From the NCBI GenBank assembly GCA_024638395.1, contig JAHEKK010000201.1, positions 1 through 6,264 on the forward strand: 6,264 nt of DNA, written 5' to 3'. The position numbers were made by a program, and so were the translations under genes. This DNA comes from Gemmatimonadota bacterium. Its GTDB lineage: Bacteria > Gemmatimonadota > Gemmatimonadetes > Longimicrobiales > Gaopeijiaceae. The notes beneath the pieces are model-generated. The model was not told where the DNA came from. It saw nothing but the letters and a program-made list of their open reading frames with translations, and did not search any database. Shown here in pieces: positions 4,769 through 6,264 of this stretch. Position 1 is the stretch's first letter, and the number at the start of each line of letters is the position of its first letter.

Positions 4769-6264
4769 GTCGTCGTCGGGCACTATTGAGCGTTTCCAAC
4801 AAGGATGGAGTTGCAGAGCTGGGCCAGGCCTTGGCACAGCGTGGGTGGGAGGTGCTCTCCACAGGGGGCACCGCCCGGGTCTTGAGAGAGGCCGGGGTAG
4901 CCGTCACCGAGGTTGCGGAGACCACAGGCCATCCCGAGATGATGGACGGGCGGGTGAAGACATTGCATCCCGCCATCCACGCCGGCCTCCTGGCGAGGAG
5001 GTCCAACCCCAGAGACATGGAGGAGCTCGAGGTCCAGGGGTATGGTCCCATCGACCTCGTGGCCGTGAATCTCTACCCGTTCCAGGAGACGGTGGCCCGT
5101 GAGGACGTGAACCTCGCCCTGGCCATGGACAACGTGGACATCGGCGGACCCACCATGATCCGGGCCGCTGCCAAGAACCACGGCGACGTGTGGGTGGTGG
5201 TGGACCCGTCGGACTACGGCCGGGTGCTGGAGGCCCTCGACGAAGGGCCGGGTGCCGGCGGATCCCTGAAGCGGGAGTTGGCGGCCAAGGTCTTCCAGCA
5301 CATCGCCCGGTACGACGCCGCCGTGGCTGACTACCTCGCGACCGGCCTCGCCGCGACCAACGGGTCGTCCGGGGGGTCTGGCGAAAGCGACGCGGACATC
5401 GACGAGGCGGACTCGTCCGCCAACGCCCCCGACGACACCGGGCCGTCCGCCCTGCCGTCGACCCTGACGCTGGAGCTCAGGCTCGAAGAGACTCTCAGGT
5501 ACGGCGAAAATCCCGACCAGGCGGCGGCCTTCTACGTGCCGGCGGGCGAGAAAGTCGGCCTGGCCGGGTTGGTGCAGCACCACGGGAAGGCACTCTCCTA
5601 CAACAACATCCTCGACCTTGACGGAGCCCTCCAGGCACTGGCGCCCTTCGCCTTCTCGCCGGAGCCCGCCGTCTGCATCGTGAAGCACACCACACCCTGC
5701 GGCCTGGCCCTGGGGGAGAGCGTGGCGGCGGCCTTCAACCGGTCCCGAGCGACGGATCCCTTGTCGTCCTTCGGGTCCGTGATCTCCACCAACCGGGTTG
5801 TGGACGGAGACACAGCCGAAGCCATGTCGGATCTCTTCGTGGAGTGTGTCGTGGCCCCCGGATTCACCGAGGAGGCGATGGAGCGCCTGACCGGGAAGAA
5901 GAACCTCCGCATTCTCTCGACACCGGCCGGATCTCCCGTTCACCCCCTCGAGCCTTCGGCGGGCTGGTGGTCCGGGATCAGTGCGGCGGAGCAGGGTAGC
6001 GCGCGGTTCCTGGCTCACCACGCCCAGCTTCCCAGCCCCGTGACCCTCCGGTCCGTCTACGGAGGCGTCCTCGTCCAAAGCCCACCGGCGCCTCCGTTCT
6101 TCGGGCTCGACGACGAGAGCTGGACGGTGGTGACGAAGCGGGCGCCCACCGAAGCGGAGAGCCGGGATCTGGCCTTTGCCTGGGCCGCCGTGGCGGGGGT
6201 GAAGTCCAACGCCATACTCCTGGCGAAGAACGGGGCCACGGTGGGGATCGGAGCCGGGCAGATG
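4765..6264 (+). CDS. purH: Bifunctional AICAR formyltransferase/IMP cyclohydrolase, 3'-truncated by window edge
   Basis: PurH catalyses the last two steps to IMP: formylation of AICAR by 10-formyl-THF, then ring closure. The frame is open from ATG 4765 to the window end (500 codons, no stop), ending inside the conserved GIGAGQM motif, so perhaps 50-60 residues are missing. The N-terminal MGS-like cyclohydrolase domain (residues 6 to about 195) has STGGTA, DGRVKTLHP (K65), VNLYPF (Y104), NVDIGGPT (D125) and AAKNH (K137), matching the active-site residues of human ATIC. The formyltransferase domain starts near 233 (RYGENPDQAAAFY) and keeps K307-H308 and N482 (VKSNAI), the equivalents of human K266, H267 and N431. 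KHTTPCG replaces the common KHxNPCG, and SSFGS replaces the usual bacterial SAFGG. An acidic Gly/Ser-rich linker of about 31 residues (199-229) separates the domains. The start overlaps purN by ATGA; there is no strong ribosome binding site, consistent with coupling. Confidence 0.97.
   Translation, partial: MSRRRALLSVSNKDGVAELGQALAQRGWEVLSTGGTARVLREAGVAVTEVAETTGHPEMMDGRVKTLHPAIHAGLLARRSNPRDMEELEVQGYGPIDLVAVNLYPFQETVAREDVNLALAMDNVDIGGPTMIRAAAKNHGDVWVVVDPSDYGRVLEALDEGPGAGGSLKRELAAKVFQHIARYDAAVADYLATGLAATNGSSGGSGESDADIDEADSSANAPDDTGPSALPSTLTLELRLEETLRYGENPDQAAAFYVPAGEKVGLAGLVQHHGKALSYNNILDLDGALQALAPFAFSPEPAVCIVKHTTPCGLALGESVAAAFNRSRATDPLSSFGSVISTNRVVDGDTAEAMSDLFVECVVAPGFTEEAMERLTGKKNLRILSTPAGSPVHPLEPSAGWWSGISAAEQGSARFLAHHAQLPSPVTLRSVYGGVLVQSPPAPPFFGLDDESWTVVTKRAPTEAESRDLAFAWAAVAGVKSNAILLAKNGATVGIGAGQM

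Noticed and set aside
4783..6078. Long antisense open frame (431 codons) opposite purH
   Set aside because: It is the mirror of a high-GC coding gene; its translation shows no recognisable motif, and purH on the + strand is unambiguous.

Overview
The window reads as an ordinary, GC-rich bacterial chromosome segment. Seven protein genes lie on the + strand with short gaps or start/stop overlaps, and there is no sign of a mobile element, CRISPR array, rRNA or tRNA. GC content is high by eye, and long shadow frames run antisense to the real genes. A GmhB-type heptose bisphosphate phosphatase hints at a Gram-negative with heptose-containing LPS. A Gemmatimonadota- or Acidobacteriota-like lineage is a guess from GC content and general protein flavour, not something the sequence proves.

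Layout: (1) nt 1-1040, 3' three quarters of selA (selenocysteine synthase); (2) nt 1037-1093, a possible 18-codon mini-ORF that overlaps the selA stop and ends two bases before the next start; (3) nt 1096-1662, gmhB-like HAD phosphatase with an eroded zinc loop; (4) nt 1663-1845, a 183-nt leader with a weak promoter candidate and a foldable 50-nt element; (5) nt 1846-2175, A-type Fe-S carrier (ErpA/IscA/HesB family); (6) nt 2266-3303, nadA quinolinate synthase with an unusual GCGCG tail; (7) nt 3304-3449, a gap with hairpins; (8) nt 3450-4100, glyoxalase II-like metallo-beta-lactamase-fold hydrolase; (9) nt 4097-4768, purN; (10) nt 4765-6264, purH, running off the right edge.

Functional logic: NadA is a [4Fe-4S] enzyme, and the carrier directly upstream is the kind of protein that delivers such clusters, so the pair makes sense as client and supplier. 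purN and purH perform folate-dependent formyl transfers of de novo purine synthesis, and purH also makes IMP. The hydrolase, purN and purH overlap by 4 nt each (GTGA, ATGA), so they are almost certainly one translationally coupled operon. selA implies that the organism makes selenocysteine, but no selB, selC, selD or selenoprotein is visible here.

I found no convincing new multi-gene system. The points most worth a second look are small: the mini-ORF between selA and gmhB, the branched RNA fold in the erpA leader, the Cys tail of NadA (which shares a 15-nt identity with the carrier gene, follows a C7 run and contains the window's only TTA codons), the degenerate zinc site of GmhB, and an acidic linker inserted between the two PurH domains.
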